Of a stretch of 64,000 bases of DNA, positions 1 through 11,812 are shown one piece after another; positions within the stretch are counted from its first letter, which is position 1, and every line of letters starts with the position of its first letter. The DNA comes from Bog-473 sp963770645. GTDB taxonomy: Bacteria; Actinomycetota; Acidimicrobiia; Acidimicrobiales; RAAP-2. Made by a program: the position numbers and the translations under genes. The stretch covers positions 62,001-126,000 of the forward strand of contig CAVYQL010000003.1 of assembly GCA_963770645.1 (NCBI GenBank), in the 5' to 3' direction. The notes beneath the pieces are model-generated. The model was not told the DNA's origin and ran no database searches. It worked only from the letters and a program-made list of their open reading frames with translations.

Positions 1-81
1 ACGTCGCCGGCATCACCGTGGGCACCGTGGCCACCGTGGCATCGAACGGGAAGGACACAAGGGGAAGGACAGTGACTGAAC
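1..81. other. Window edge upstream of argG
   Basis: These 81 bases precede argG. All three forward frames stay open until stops between 73 and 90, so this could be the tail of an upstream gene cut by the window edge. No family is recognisable from so few residues. A purine-rich stretch (GGGGAAGGA, about 60-68) lies 13 nt before the argG ATG and could act weakly as a ribosome binding site. Confidence 0.3.
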
Positions 82-1359
82 ATGGCTGACCGGGTGATCC
101 TGGCGTACAGCGGCGGCCTCGATACGTCGGTGGCCGTGCGCTGGCTCATCGAGCACGAGGGCGTCGAGGTCGTGGCGGTGGCGGTCAACGTGGGCCAGGC
201 CGCCGAGCGTGGCGGCGAGGACTGGGACGCCATCCGCAACCGGGCCATCGCCGCCGGTGCCGTCGAGGCGGTCGTGATCGACGCCCGCTACGAGATGGCC
301 GAACACTTCTGCATGCCTGCGTTGCAGGCGAACGCCCGCTACGAAGGCAAGTACCCCCTTGTCTCGGCGTTGTCGCGCCCGGTGATCGTGAGGCACCTCG
401 TGGCCGAGGCACGCCGGCACAAGGCGACCGCGGTCGCGCACGGCTGCACGGGCAAGGGCAACGACCAGGTGCGCTTCGAGGTCGGCGTTCGTGCGCTGGC
501 GCCCGACCTCCGGATCCTCGCCCCCGCCCGCGTCTGGGGCCTCACGCGCGAGGACTGCGTCGAGCTGGCGGCGAAGTGGGAGATCCCCATCACCGTCACC
601 AAGGAGAAGCTCTACTCGATCGACGACAACCTGTGGGGCAAGGCGATCGAGTGCGGGGCCATCGAGGACCCGTGGGCCCCGGCGCCCGACGACGTGTACA
701 CGCTCACGCGGGTCACCGAGTCCGAGCCCGTCGAGGTGATCGTGGGCTTCGAGGCGGGCGTGCCGGTCACGTTGGACGGCGCCGCGCTCAGCCCCTACGA
801 GCTCATCACGCGGCTGGGCGCCATCGCCGGCGCCCGTGGCTTCGGACGACTCGACATGGTCGAGAACCGCCGCGTGGGGATCAAGAGCCGCGAGGTCTAC
901 GAGTGCCCGGCCGCGCTGGCGCTCATCGCGGCGCACGCAGACCTCGAGGACCTGACCCTCGAGCGCGACCTGCAGCACGAGAAGGCCCGCCTCGAGCCGC
1001 GCTGGTCCGAGCTGGTCTACGACGGGCTGTGGTATTCGCCTCTGCGCACGGCACTCCAGGCCTTCGTCTCGGAGAGCCAGCGCCACGTCACCGGTGAGGT
1101 GCGGCTGCGCTTCGCCGCGCCCGGCACCTGCACGGTGGTCGGGCGGCGCAGCCCCGTGGCGCTCTACGACCACGGCCTGGCCACCTACGACGCGTCCGAC
1201 ACCTTCCGGCACGGCGACGCCGAGGGATTTGTGCGGCTGTGGGGTCTCGGTGTGGCAACGTGGTCAGCCAGGCAGGGTCCGGGTGCCGAGGCGGCCGAGC
1301 GGGCTGAGGCGGCCGAGCGGCTGCTGGCGCCACCGGGAACAGGAAGGGGCGGGGCATGA
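82..1359 (+). CDS. argG: Argininosuccinate synthase
   Basis: Cytosolic enzyme that joins citrulline and aspartate using ATP to give argininosuccinate, the penultimate step of arginine synthesis. The 425-residue product opens with the family ATP-pyrophosphatase loop AYSGGLDTS at residues 8-16 and carries GCTGKGNDQVRFE near residues 120-132, which binds citrulline and ATP. Length is slightly above the usual ~400 because of an Ala/Glu-rich C-terminal tail. The ATG at 82 places the P-loop at the normal distance from the N-terminus. The stop overlaps the argH start (ATGA), so the two are translationally coupled. No ArgR box was recognised in the short upstream sequence available. Confidence 0.97.
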   Translation: MADRVILAYSGGLDTSVAVRWLIEHEGVEVVAVAVNVGQAAERGGEDWDAIRNRAIAAGAVEAVVIDARYEMAEHFCMPALQANARYEGKYPLVSALSRPVIVRHLVAEARRHKATAVAHGCTGKGNDQVRFEVGVRALAPDLRILAPARVWGLTREDCVELAAKWEIPITVTKEKLYSIDDNLWGKAIECGAIEDPWAPAPDDVYTLTRVTESEPVEVIVGFEAGVPVTLDGAALSPYELITRLGAIAGARGFGRLDMVENRRVGIKSREVYECPAALALIAAHADLEDLTLERDLQHEKARLEPRWSELVYDGLWYSPLRTALQAFVSESQRHVTGEVRLRFAAPGTCTVVGRRSPVALYDHGLATYDASDTFRHGDAEGFVRLWGLGVATWSARQGPGAEAAERAEAAERLLAPPGTGRGGA

Positions 1360-2753
1360 CGCTGTGGGAGGGCCGCATCGCGTCGGGCATGGCGAACGAG
1401 GTGGCTGCGTTCACCGTGAGCCTCTCCTTCGACCGGGTCTTGGCCACCGACGATCTGGCGGGCTCGCGCGCACACGTGAAGGGGCTCGGCAAGGTCGGCA
1501 TACTCTCCGACTCCGAGGTGACGGCACTGATCGAGGCGCTCGACATGGTGGAGGAGGAGTTCGACACCGGCGTCTTCGCCTTCGCGCCAGGCGACGAGGA
1601 CATCCACACCGCGATCGAGCGGCGCGTGACCGAGCTCATCGGCGACGTCGGCGCCAAGCTGCACACCGGGCGGAGCCGCAACGACCAGGTGGCGACCGCG
1701 CTGCGCCTGTGGTGCCGGCGCACGCTCATCGGCGTGGCCGCCGAGATCATGGCGCTCCAGGACACGCTGGCGCACCGAGCCGCCGACGCCGCCGACGTCT
1801 ACCTGCCCGGCTACACCCACATGCAGCGGGCCCAGCCCGTGTTGCTGGCCCACCACCTGCTGGCGCACGCGTGGGCACTGGCGCGCGACGTGGACCGGCT
1901 CCTGACCACGGTGGACCGCCTCAACACATCACCGCTGGGGGCGGGCGCGCTGGCCGGCTCGTCGTTGCCGCTCGATCCCGACTACGTCGCGGCGGAGCTC
2001 GGCTTCCACGGGCGTTTCGAGAACTCACTCGACGCGGTGTCCGATCGTGACTTCGTGGCCGAGGCGCTCTTCGACCTCGCGCTCCTCGGGGTGCACCTCT
2101 CGCGCATGGGTGAGGAGATCGTGTTGTGGTCGACCGAGGAATTCGGGTTCTGCACCCTCGACGACGCCTACGCCACCGGGAGCTCCATGCTCCCGCAGAA
2201 GAAGAACCCCGATGTGGCCGAACTGGCCCGCGGCAAGTCGGGCCGCCTGATCGGGCACCTCAACTCGGTGCTCGTCACCTTGAAGGGGCTCCCGCTCGCC
2301 TATAACCGCGACCTGCAGGAGGACAAGGAGCCACTCTTCGACGCGGTGACCCAGGTCCTGCGAGCGCTCACGGCGTTGCGCGGTGTCTACGACACCGCGA
2401 CGTGGAACGAACAGCGCATGCAGACGGCGGCCGACGGCCCGGCGGCCGCGGCCATCGACCTGGCCGAGATGCTGGTCGAGCAGGGCATGCCCTTCCGCCA
2501 GGCCCACGCGTTGGTCGGGGCCCTGGTACGCGAGTCGCTCGAGCGCCACGTGCCCCTCGTCGAGCTGGTCGCCGCGCACCCTGATTTGGGCGAGGCCGCC
2601 ACGGAGCTCCTCGAGCCGGGTGTGGCGGTGACACGCCGGCGGACCCCCGGAGGGGCCGGTCCGGGGCCCGTCGCCGAGCAGATGGAGCGCTTCGTCCGGC
2701 GGCGCGAGGTGGACCGGACGCGGCTGGCCCAGTGGCGTCCGTCCAGCACCTGA
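1356..2753 (+). CDS. argH: Argininosuccinate lyase
   Basis: Cytosolic enzyme that splits argininosuccinate into arginine and fumarate, the last step of arginine synthesis. The 465-residue product belongs to the fumarase/aspartase superfamily. It has the signature loop GSSMLPQKKNPD around residues 275-286, which holds the catalytic serine, and the conserved HTGRSRNDQVAT segment near residue 105. The ATG overlaps the argG stop by 4 nt, so argGH is a two-gene operon at this end of the window. About 330 bp without a gene follow. Confidence 0.97.
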   Translation: MTLWEGRIASGMANEVAAFTVSLSFDRVLATDDLAGSRAHVKGLGKVGILSDSEVTALIEALDMVEEEFDTGVFAFAPGDEDIHTAIERRVTELIGDVGAKLHTGRSRNDQVATALRLWCRRTLIGVAAEIMALQDTLAHRAADAADVYLPGYTHMQRAQPVLLAHHLLAHAWALARDVDRLLTTVDRLNTSPLGAGALAGSSLPLDPDYVAAELGFHGRFENSLDAVSDRDFVAEALFDLALLGVHLSRMGEEIVLWSTEEFGFCTLDDAYATGSSMLPQKKNPDVAELARGKSGRLIGHLNSVLVTLKGLPLAYNRDLQEDKEPLFDAVTQVLRALTALRGVYDTATWNEQRMQTAADGPAAAAIDLAEMLVEQGMPFRQAHALVGALVRESLERHVPLVELVAAHPDLGEAATELLEPGVAVTRRRTPGGAGPGPVAEQMERFVRRREVDRTRLAQWRPSST

Positions 2754-3080
2754 GGCACCCCAACGTCGGTGTCCGAACCGAGCCGGCGGACGTGGGAGAC
2801 TTGTGAACGTCGGGCCTGCTGTGTGGCGGAACCTCTGTGTTGGGTAACGCCCAGGTGAACGCTTGAAAAAGATCTGCGCAAAACGGTTGTCTTGGCATCA
2901 AGTCCGCGCGCAGTCTGTACGAGAAGCACTGCTGTACGAGCAGCACAATCGACGACGTGCCCCCGTTCGAACGAGTGAGCTGTACACCGCCTCCGAGAGG
3001 GTGTGAGGGAGGGTGGCGGGACGAGCTGTCCACGGGATGCACCTAGCCGGTTCCACCAGAGACCCTCATGACGTGGAGAG
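2754..3080. other. Intergenic region, no gene found
   Basis: About 330 bp between argH and the acyltransferase gene. I see no tRNA, no convincing ORF and no strong terminator; a small TGCTG/CAGCA hairpin near 2930-2950 has no T tract. The region probably holds the promoter and 5' leader of the downstream gene, but no clear -35/-10 pair was found. Confidence 0.4.
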
Positions 3081-3086
3081 GTGCAC

Positions 3087-4634
3087 ATGGAGCGAATGAG
3101 CGGCATCGACCCGATGTTCGTGTACTCCGACACGAGGCACACGCCGATGGAGATCGCGTATGCCTGCGTGTTCGACCCGACGACCGCCGAGGGCGGCTAC
3201 AGCTTCGAACATGTCGTCGGTGTGCTCGAGTCCCGGATGCCGACGCTCACGCCTTTCCGACGGCGCCTGATGCCCGTCCCGCTCGGCCTCGATAACCCCC
3301 GTTGGGTCGACGACCCCGAGTTCGACCTGAGCAACCACTTGCACCGCGTGGCGGCGCCCGCGCCGGGCGGTCTCGAGGAGTTCAGCCAGATGGTCGCCGC
3401 CGTGATGGGCCGCTCGCTCCTGCCCGAGCAGCCGCCCTGGGAGATGCACATCGTCGAGGGGCTGGCCGGGGGCATGGTCGGCCTCATCGCCAAGGTCCAC
3501 CACTCGGTCATCGACGGCGTCGCCGGGGCACAGCTGTTGGCCCAGCTGCTTGACCTCACCGCCGAGGGGAGCGCGGTCACGAACCCGTGCCCGCCCTGGC
3601 TGCCGGCCGGGCTGCCGTCCCAGCGGGCGTTGGTGGCCGACGCGCTCCCGAGCGTCTTTCGCGGCCCGGTGCGGACCGTGCGCGCCGCCCGGGAAGTGGG
3701 CCGTACGGCGGTGCGCATCGCACGCTGCGCGCTCGACGACAGCACCGGACCCGTGTCGATCCCGCTCGGGGCACCAGCGGTGTTCGAGTCGCCGGTCGGG
3801 GCCCGGCGTGAGGTCCGCTTCGCCGTCCTGGACCTGAACGAGGTACGGCGCCTGAAGGACCGCTTCGGCGCCACAATCAACGACGTCGTGCTGGCCGTGT
3901 GCTCCGGTGCGTTACGCGTCCACCTGGCTGCTCAGGAGCAGGACCCGGACAGCCCGCTGGTCGCCGTCGTGCCGGTGTCGGTGCGGCCCGATGAGGCCGA
4001 TGACGGGGTGGGCAACCAGCTGTCGGCCATGTTCGTCACACTGGCCAATGACCGCAAGACGCCGCTCGAGCGACTGCGCACGGTCACCGAGGCCTCCGCT
4101 TCGTGCAAGGGACAGGAGCGAGCGGTGGGCTACGGCCCCATGGCCACCAGGGTGGCCGAGGCGATCCCGCCCGCGGTGGCCAAGCCGATGATCCAGCTCG
4201 GCGTCCGTTCGGGGATCCTGCGCAAGGTGCGAGCCGGCAACTTGATGATCTCGAACGTGCCTGGCCCGAACTTCCCGCTCTACTTCGCCGGGATGGAGCT
4301 GCGCGCGGTCTATCCCCTCGGGCCAGTGATGGATGGTGTGGCGCCGATCAACATCACCGTGCAGAGCTATCTCGACTCGCTCTTCGTCGGCATCAACGCC
4401 TCCGCCAAGGCCTCGTCGGACCTGGCCGGGCTCGCCCGGAGGATGGAGGAGGAGCTCCTCCTCCTGAGCACGATGGTCAACGGGGCAGGCCCTCCTGTCA
4501 GCTCGGCGGTGCGCCACCGTCGGACCCCCCAGGCTGGAGGGCACCGCCGCGCTCAGTCGACGTCCGCGTCCACGACGACGTCGCCGCCGGCCTCAACGTC
4601 GACGCCGCCGGCGCCGGCGGGTGACGCCGACTGA
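3087..4634 (+). CDS. Wax ester synthase/diacylglycerol acyltransferase family protein
   Basis: Member of the WS/DGAT family, which transfers acyl groups from acyl-CoA to diacylglycerol or a fatty alcohol and so makes triacylglycerol or wax ester storage lipid, usually at the inner face of the membrane. The 515-residue product has the catalytic motif HHSVIDG (HHxxxDG) at residues 138-144, and the family landmarks PPWEMHIVEG before it and NVPGPNFPLYFAG in the C-terminal half. The ATG at 3087 is chosen because GGAGAGG (3075-3081) is well spaced; GTG 3081 overlaps that site and ATG 3096 is also possible. The tail after about residue 475 is Ser/Thr/Ala-rich and probably disordered. Whether it prefers diacylglycerol or fatty alcohol cannot be read from sequence. 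Confidence 0.9.
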   Translation: MERMSGIDPMFVYSDTRHTPMEIAYACVFDPTTAEGGYSFEHVVGVLESRMPTLTPFRRRLMPVPLGLDNPRWVDDPEFDLSNHLHRVAAPAPGGLEEFSQMVAAVMGRSLLPEQPPWEMHIVEGLAGGMVGLIAKVHHSVIDGVAGAQLLAQLLDLTAEGSAVTNPCPPWLPAGLPSQRALVADALPSVFRGPVRTVRAAREVGRTAVRIARCALDDSTGPVSIPLGAPAVFESPVGARREVRFAVLDLNEVRRLKDRFGATINDVVLAVCSGALRVHLAAQEQDPDSPLVAVVPVSVRPDEADDGVGNQLSAMFVTLANDRKTPLERLRTVTEASASCKGQERAVGYGPMATRVAEAIPPAVAKPMIQLGVRSGILRKVRAGNLMISNVPGPNFPLYFAGMELRAVYPLGPVMDGVAPINITVQSYLDSLFVGINASAKASSDLAGLARRMEEELLLLSTMVNGAGPPVSSAVRHRRTPQAGGHRRAQSTSASTTTSPPASTSTPPAPAGDAD

Positions 4635-4640
4635 CGCACT

Positions 4641-4706
4641 GACTGGCTGAGCCGACTGGCTGAGCCGACTGGCTGAGCCGACTGGATTGAGCCGACCGGA
4701 TTGACC
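4641..4706 (+). repeat. 13-bp tandem repeat between acyltransferase and glycosylase genes
   Basis: Three exact copies of GACTGGCTGAGCC (4641-4653, 4654-4666, 4667-4679), followed by a 14-bp variant and a partial fifth copy. The array starts just after the upstream stop codon and swallows the TTG at 4701, which argues against TTG 4701 as the start of the next gene. Confidence 0.85.
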
Positions 4707-4784
4707 CCGGCAGTCGTCCTCCCCCCGGACGCCTCCGACCGAACCGGGTGGCGTGGCGCCGTCACAGTGCGACAGGGTGGCCAG

Positions 4785-5375
4785 GTGGAGCGATCGGACT
4801 TGGAACGTAGTCCCCTCGCCGTTGCGCCGTACCTGCTCAACAAGCTCTTGGTGCGCGGCGAGCGGGCCGGGCGGATCGTCGAGGTCGAGGCGTACCACGG
4901 GGCCAAGGACGCCGCCTCCCATGCCTATCGAGGCCCGACTCCTCGTACCGCGGTCATGTTCGGCCCACCTGGATACCTCTACGTCTACTTCACCTACGGC
5001 ATGCACTGGTGCGCCAACGTGGTGTGCGAGCGAGACGGCGAAGCGGCCGCGGTGTTGGTACGCGCGCTGGCGCCGACCACGGGGATCGAGGCCATGCGTG
5101 CCGCCCGTCCGGCCGCTCGTCGCGAGGTGGACCTGTGCAACGGGCCTGCCAAGCTGTGCCAGGCCTTGGGAATCACCGGGACCGAGAACGGGACCGACCT
5201 GTTGGCTCCCGGCGGGCCGGAGTGCGGGCCGAGAGCGGTCCGGTTAATGGACGACGGGACGCCGCCGCCCCGACGTCCCGGCCGGGGGAGGCGGATCGGC
5301 ATCAAGGAGGCGACGGACAAGCGGTGGCGCTTCTGGGTGTCCGGAGACCCGCACGTCTCGAAACCATGGTCCTGA
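4785..5375 (+). CDS. DNA-3-methyladenine glycosylase (AAG/MPG family)
   Basis: Base-excision repair enzyme that removes alkylated purines such as 3-methyladenine. The family core is plain: LLNKLLVRG, then GRIVEVEAYHG with the catalytic-site Glu, then ASHAYRGPTPRT, GYLYVYFTYGMHWCANVV and the NGPAKLCQALGI segment. The frame is open from TTG 4701, but that codon lies in a tandem repeat. GTG 4785 gives a 196-residue protein of normal family length beginning just before the conserved core, and a GGGTGG stretch sits 5 nt upstream. GTG 4767 is an alternative. It stands alone ahead of the rRNA operon. Confidence 0.92.
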   Translation: MERSDLERSPLAVAPYLLNKLLVRGERAGRIVEVEAYHGAKDAASHAYRGPTPRTAVMFGPPGYLYVYFTYGMHWCANVVCERDGEAAAVLVRALAPTTGIEAMRAARPAARREVDLCNGPAKLCQALGITGTENGTDLLAPGGPECGPRAVRLMDDGTPPPRRPGRGRRIGIKEATDKRWRFWVSGDPHVSKPWS

Positions 5376-5744
5376 CCTGGGCCGATTAAAGCTGCGCCTT
5401 TTGTCATCCCCATGTCACGGCGTTGCAACCGGGAGAAGTCAAGCTGCAGCACCGGGTCGGGGGGGCCGGCGGTAGATCGAGGAAATCCACTGGCAGCGAA
5501 CGCCTCGCAGACGGACCGTTTGGCGACGGGAGGCGGAAAGCCAGTTGTACTTCGGGCACCGGGTGGCATGCGGCGAGCTGGACGGCTTACCGCATGCCAC
5601 CAGACGGTGCTTCGAGGCGAGGTTTCCACGTCCTGGCCTTCCGGTCCGAGGGCATCCGCGGCCGGGCTTGGTCATCCCGTTAGGCTTCTCACGAGGCGGC
5701 AGGGCCCCGGTGTCCCCGGGGAGGATTTGTCCCGCTCAAACGCG
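5376..5744. other. Intergenic region upstream of the rRNA promoter
   Basis: About 370 bp with no recognisable gene or tRNA. Open frames here are short and match nothing I know. The one structured element is a perfect 12-bp inverted repeat listed separately. Confidence 0.5.
5562..5601. repeat. Perfect 12-bp inverted repeat with 16-nt loop
   Basis: GGTGGCATGCGG (5562-5573) and its exact complement CCGCATGCCACC (5590-5601) flank a 16-nt spacer. There is no T tract, so it is not a standard terminator. It lies about 145 bp upstream of the rrn -35 element. It could be a regulator site, an RNA hairpin on an unmapped transcript, or a remnant. Confidence 0.7.
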
Positions 5745-5773
5745 TTGACGGCCTGACGCGGGTCTGATAGGGT
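5745..5773 (+). promoter_or_regulatory. rRNA operon promoter
   Basis: TTGACG at 5745-5750 and TAGGGT at 5768-5773 are separated by exactly 17 nt. The -10 resembles those of actinobacterial rrn promoters. Transcription would begin near 5780, about 350 nt before mature 16S, leaving room for the leader that carries the 5' arm of the 16S processing stem. Confidence 0.8.
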
Positions 5774-5907
5774 TTCCTACCCGTCGGAACGGCCCTCAGG
5801 CCCTCCGACAGCCGAAGGAAACCTTCCGGCGGACGTTGTTTGTCCGGAACCGTCCCTCGGGCCAACCCGGCATCAACACCGGCTGTAGAGGTGTGTGCCC
5901 GGTCGCT

Positions 5908-5930
5908 CCTTGAAAACGGAATAGTGAGAG
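5908..5930 (+). other. 5' arm of the pre-16S processing stem
   Basis: The segment CTTGAAAACGGAATAGTGAG within 5908-5930 is complementary, with one mismatch, to CTCACTATTCCGTTTTGAGG within 7838-7860 in the 16S-23S spacer. Pairing loops out the whole 16S rRNA, the usual substrate for RNase III-type cleavage of the precursor. Confidence 0.85.
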
Positions 5931-6128
5931 CCAAAAGCCAGTGCGGGCAATTCATCCGGACTCAAACGGATGGGTTGTACGTCAATAACGCAGTACAAGC
6001 AGGCCTCGAATCCCTCTTTGGGTGAAAGGGTCTGCGGTTATCAATAGTTCGAGTCAAACTATGATGACTCTCTGATTCTTGGCCGCTCGATCGTCTCTTT
6101 TGGGATGTTTCGGCCGGTCGTGAGTCTC

Positions 6129-8102
<1,974 letters not shown>

Positions 8103-8336
8103 CTCCAAGCTACAAAGAGCCAACGGCGGATGCCTTGGCGCCTAAAGCCGAAGAAGGACGTGGGCGACTGCGAAAAGCCACGGGAAGCTGTCTACCAAGC
8201 GTCGATCCGTGGATATCCGAATGGGGCAACCCAACACCTGTCATGAGGTGTTACTCCTGCCTGAATGTATAGGGCAGGGCGAGGGAACCGGGTGAATTGA
8301 AACATCTAAGTAACCCGAGGAGAGGAAAACAACAGT

Positions 8337-8367
<31 letters not shown>

Positions 8368-8638
8368 AGAGCCTAAACCGTGCCGGTGTTAAAGCCTGGT
8401 GGCGTTGCCGGTGTGGGGTTGTGGGATTCGAGAGACGGGGCACCAGACCTGTCACGGAGTTACAAATCCGATGTGTAGTGGAATCAGTCAGGAAAGCTGA
8501 ACCAGAGAGGGTAATGGTCCCGTACACGAAAAGCATTGGACTCCGCTTGAACACCCGAGTAGCGCCGGATCCGGGAAAGCCGGCGTGAATCTGCGAGGAC
8601 CATCTCGTAAGGCTAAGTACTCTTAGGCGACCGATAGC

Positions 8639-8674
<36 letters not shown>

Positions 8675-8860
8675 GGGAGGGGAGTGAAATAGTACCTGAA
8701 ACCGTTGGCTTACAAACAGTCAAAGCGTCGTTGCTCCACCGTTGCCGTGATCCCTTCGGGTGAGATCGGTGACATCAGGTGGATGTCAGCCGTGATGGCG
8801 TGCCTTTTGAAGAATGAGCCAGCGAGTTACGGTGTGTGGCGAGGTTAACCAGTGATGGGT

Positions 8861-8897
<37 letters not shown>

Positions 8898-9323
8898 CGC
8901 ATGCTGTAGACCCGAAGCCGAGTGAGCTTGCCATGGGCAGGCTGAAGCGAAGGTAAGACTTCGTGGAGGGCCGAACCCACCTAGGTTGAAAACTGGGGGG
9001 ATGACCTGTGGCAAGGGGTGAAAGGCCAATCAAACTCGGTGATAGCTGGTTCTCCCCGAAATGCATTTAGGTGCAGCGTCGGGTGTTCAGCATCGGAGGT
9101 AGAGCACTGGATGGGCTAGGGGGCCTACAAGCTTACTGACCCCAACTAAACTCCGAATGCCGATGCTCTAGAACCCGGCAGTGAGACCACGAGGGATGAG
9201 CTTCGTTGGTCGAAAGGGAAACAGCCCAGATCGCCGGCTAAGGCCCCAAATTCTTGACTAAGTGGAAAACGATGTGGGAACGCAAAGACAGCCAGGAGGT
9301 TGGCTCAGAAGCAGCCACCCTTA

Positions 9324-9354
<31 letters not shown>

Positions 9355-10196
9355 GTCCTGCGCGGATAATGTAACGGGGCTCAAGTCAAGAGCCGAAGCC
9401 GCGGATTCCCGTCAATAGACGGGAGTGGTAGGGGAGCGTCGATCTCGCTGAGAAGCGGTGGTGTGAACCGTCGTGGAGCGTGGTCGAGTGCGAATGCTGG
9501 TATGAGTAGCGAGAGAGGAGTGAGAAACTCCTCCGCCGTAAGCCCAAGGGTTCCTGGGGAAGGCTAATCCTCCCAGGGTAAGTCGGGAGCTAAGGCGAGG
9601 CCGAGAGGCGTAGTCGATGCACAACTGGTTGATATTCCAGTACTACCGTGTCCGCGCCCATTCCAAGCCAGGGGTACTAAGGGGATGACCTTCGGGTCGA
9701 ACTGACCAACCCTGGGGCGGATAGCAAAGGAGCGACGCAGGAAGATAGGTGAGCCCAGGCGTTGGTTGTCCTGGGGTAAGCGTGTAGGGAGGGATCTAGG
9801 TAAATCCGGATCCCATTAATCCTGAGACGCGATGCCGAGCCGTTCCAGGCGAAGTCACTGATTCTATGCTGCCTAGAAAAACTTCTAGCGAGCTGACACG
9901 GTACCCGTACCCCAAACCAACACAGGTGGGCGGGTAGAGAATACCAAGGCGATCGGGAGAACTGTGGTTAAGGAACTCGGCAAAATTCCTCCGTAACTTC
10001 GGGAGAAGGAGGGCCTCGATAGGGTGACGGACTTCGCGTCCTGATGCCCAAGGAGGCCGCAGAGAATTGGGGAAAGCGACTGTTTACTAAAAACACAGGA
10101 GCGTGCGAAGTCGTAAGACGATGTATACGCTCTGACGCCTGCCCGGTGCCGGAAGGTTACGGGGAAGGGTTAGCCCTCGGGCGAAGCTCTGAACCT

Positions 10197-10231
<35 letters not shown>

Positions 10232-10550
10232 TAGTTAATACCTGGCTGTTGTAAAACCCCGCTAAATGCTGGAACATCCGAGTATCCGGCGGTACTTATT
10301 CATGTGACACCACTCGATTTGGGTGGAGGCATGGAGAGTGAAAATCCGTCCGGTGCGGACAATCAGCAGGAAACTGCCTCGGCAGGATCCTCAGAGACTG
10401 CACGCAGGGCACCCCGGCCGGCGAAAGCCGGACAGGGGTGAAGATACAGTCCGACCCTCATGGCGACATGAGGAGCTAGGCAGAAATGACCTAGCCGCTC
10501 AGAGCGGTTCAGTGAAATAGCTGATGTCGATTTGAGTAGTAACAAAAGTG
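10232..10550 (+). mobile_element. Group I intron 1 in 23S rRNA (L1923), no ORF
   Basis: Insertion of 319 nt between exon ...AACGGT and CCTAAGG.... The internal guide GCTGTTGT (10245-10252) pairs over 8 bp with exon ATAACGGT (10224-10231) and gives the required U·G at the 5' splice site; the intron ends in G (10550). Core elements are visible: ACAATCAGCAGG (Q-like), CTCAGAGACTGCACG (R) and GAAGATACAGTCC (S), with GACTG/CAGTC forming P7. A stem-loop with CATGGCGACATG and GGCAGAAATGACC follows, shared with introns 2 and 3. No endonuclease gene is present, so it is the minimal member of the set. The site is the same conserved helix-69 sequence recognised by I-CeuI in algal chloroplast rRNA. Confidence 0.95.
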
Positions 10551-10605
<55 letters not shown>

Positions 10606-10889
10606 CGACTTTCCTACTGTCTCAACCACAGACCCGGCGAAATTGAAGTACGAGTAAAGATGCTCGTTAGCTGCATCAGGACGGAAAGACCCCGTGGACC
10701 TTTACTACAGCTTGATGTTGAGTTTTGGTACTGTTTGTGTAGGATAGGTGGGAGACTTTGAAGCAATGGCGCCAGCCATTGTGGAGTCAACCTTGAAATA
10801 CCACCCTTTTAGTGCCGGGACTCTAACCTCGGTCCGTAATCCGGATTAGGAACAGCGTCAGGTGGGTAGTTTGACTGGGGCGGTCGCCT

Positions 10890-11812
10890 TAACAAAATGG
10901 GGCGAATCATGGGAAACCATGTGAGATAAAACTCTCGGCGTATGCTGGGACATCCGAGTATCTGGCAGTACTCGTTCGTGTCACAACCAATTCTTATGGT
11001 TTGGCATGGGCAGTGAAAATCTGACCAGTGCGGATAATCAGCAGGTTGGGCAGCCTTGGGCTGCCTACCCCAACGACCACAACGAGAGCCCCGTCGCATC
11101 GCGACGGGTGATGGGATGGTCTGAACTGCATGGCGACATGCAGATCGAGGCAGAAATGACCTCGAGCTGGCAACTCCGTCCATGAACACGCTGGAACTGC
11201 GCAAGCAGAAGGCGCTGTTGACGATGACAGAGCGACAGAGGCAGATCCTGGTTGGAATGCTTCTGGGTGATGCTCACCTCGAACGACAGCGTGGCGCACG
11301 CACAGCAAGACTCAAGATCGAGCATTCTCTAAGGCAGTCGGCCTACGTCGACTGGAAATACACAGAATGGCGAGATTGGGTCCGCACCCCGCCAAGGGCG
11401 AGAGAGCGGCGCAATCGACTCGGTACGGTCTCGACGAACATTGGGTTTACGACCCTCTCGCATGTCGAGCTGGAAGAGTTTCGAATGCGTTTCTATCGGG
11501 ACCACCGGAAGGTGGTGCCGGTCGGTCTCGAACTCACGCAACTGAGCATGGCCGTGTGGTTCATGGACGATGGCTCACGAAAGTCGAGTCAGTGTCGCGG
11601 TCTGTACCTCAACACGCAAAGTTTCACCTCTGCGGAGATTCAACTTCTGCAAACGGTGATCCAGCGGGATGTTGGGGTGGAGACCACAGTGCGAAAGCAG
11701 CGCGATGGCTTGCAGATCTACGTGCCGGCGCCCTCCGCGTCGGGGATGAACGCATACATCGCGGACGAAATACTGCCAAGCATGAGATACAAGTTGCCGG
11801 GCTAACAGAATG
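10890..11812 (+). mobile_element. Group I intron 2 in 23S rRNA (L2262) with homing endonuclease ORF
   Basis: Insertion of 923 nt between exon ...GGTCGCCT and CCTAAAATG.... The guide GGGCGA (10900-10905) pairs with exon TCGCCT (10884-10889), with U·G at the splice site, and the intron ends in G (11812). The core has ATAATCAGCAGG, then a strong P6 hairpin with GGCAGCC/GGCTGCC arms. P7 strands GACCA and TGGTC differ from intron 1 but still pair. The R element is divergent (CAACGACCACAACG). The stem with CATGGCGACATG and GGCAGAAATGACC is nearly identical to introns 1 and 3. The endonuclease gene lies after this stem, in the terminal P9 region, ending 7 nt before the 3' splice site. Confidence 0.95.
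11182..11805 (+). CDS. LAGLIDADG homing endonuclease in intron 2
   Basis: A 207-residue protein with two LAGLIDADG-type helices: ILVGMLLGDAHLE near residues 21-33 and LSMAVWFMDDGSRK near 119-132. These form the dimer-like core and supply the two acidic active-site residues (Asp in LLGDA and in FMDDG). The reading frame is intact and length is normal for a single-chain enzyme. It would cut the intron-less 23S allele at the L2262 site and so spread intron 2; a maturase role is also possible in this family. The ATG at 11182 lies just after the P9 stem-loop, and no strong Shine-Dalgarno sequence is visible. The stop is 7 nt before the splice site. Confidence 0.9.
   Translation: MNTLELRKQKALLTMTERQRQILVGMLLGDAHLERQRGARTARLKIEHSLRQSAYVDWKYTEWRDWVRTPPRARERRNRLGTVSTNIGFTTLSHVELEEFRMRFYRDHRKVVPVGLELTQLSMAVWFMDDGSRKSSQCRGLYLNTQSFTSAEIQLLQTVIQRDVGVETTVRKQRDGLQIYVPAPSASGMNAYIADEILPSMRYKLPG

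Noticed and set aside
13..1212. Long minus-strand open frame over argG
   Set aside because: It is the GC-rich antisense shadow of argG; no recognisable domain, and argG motifs are perfect.
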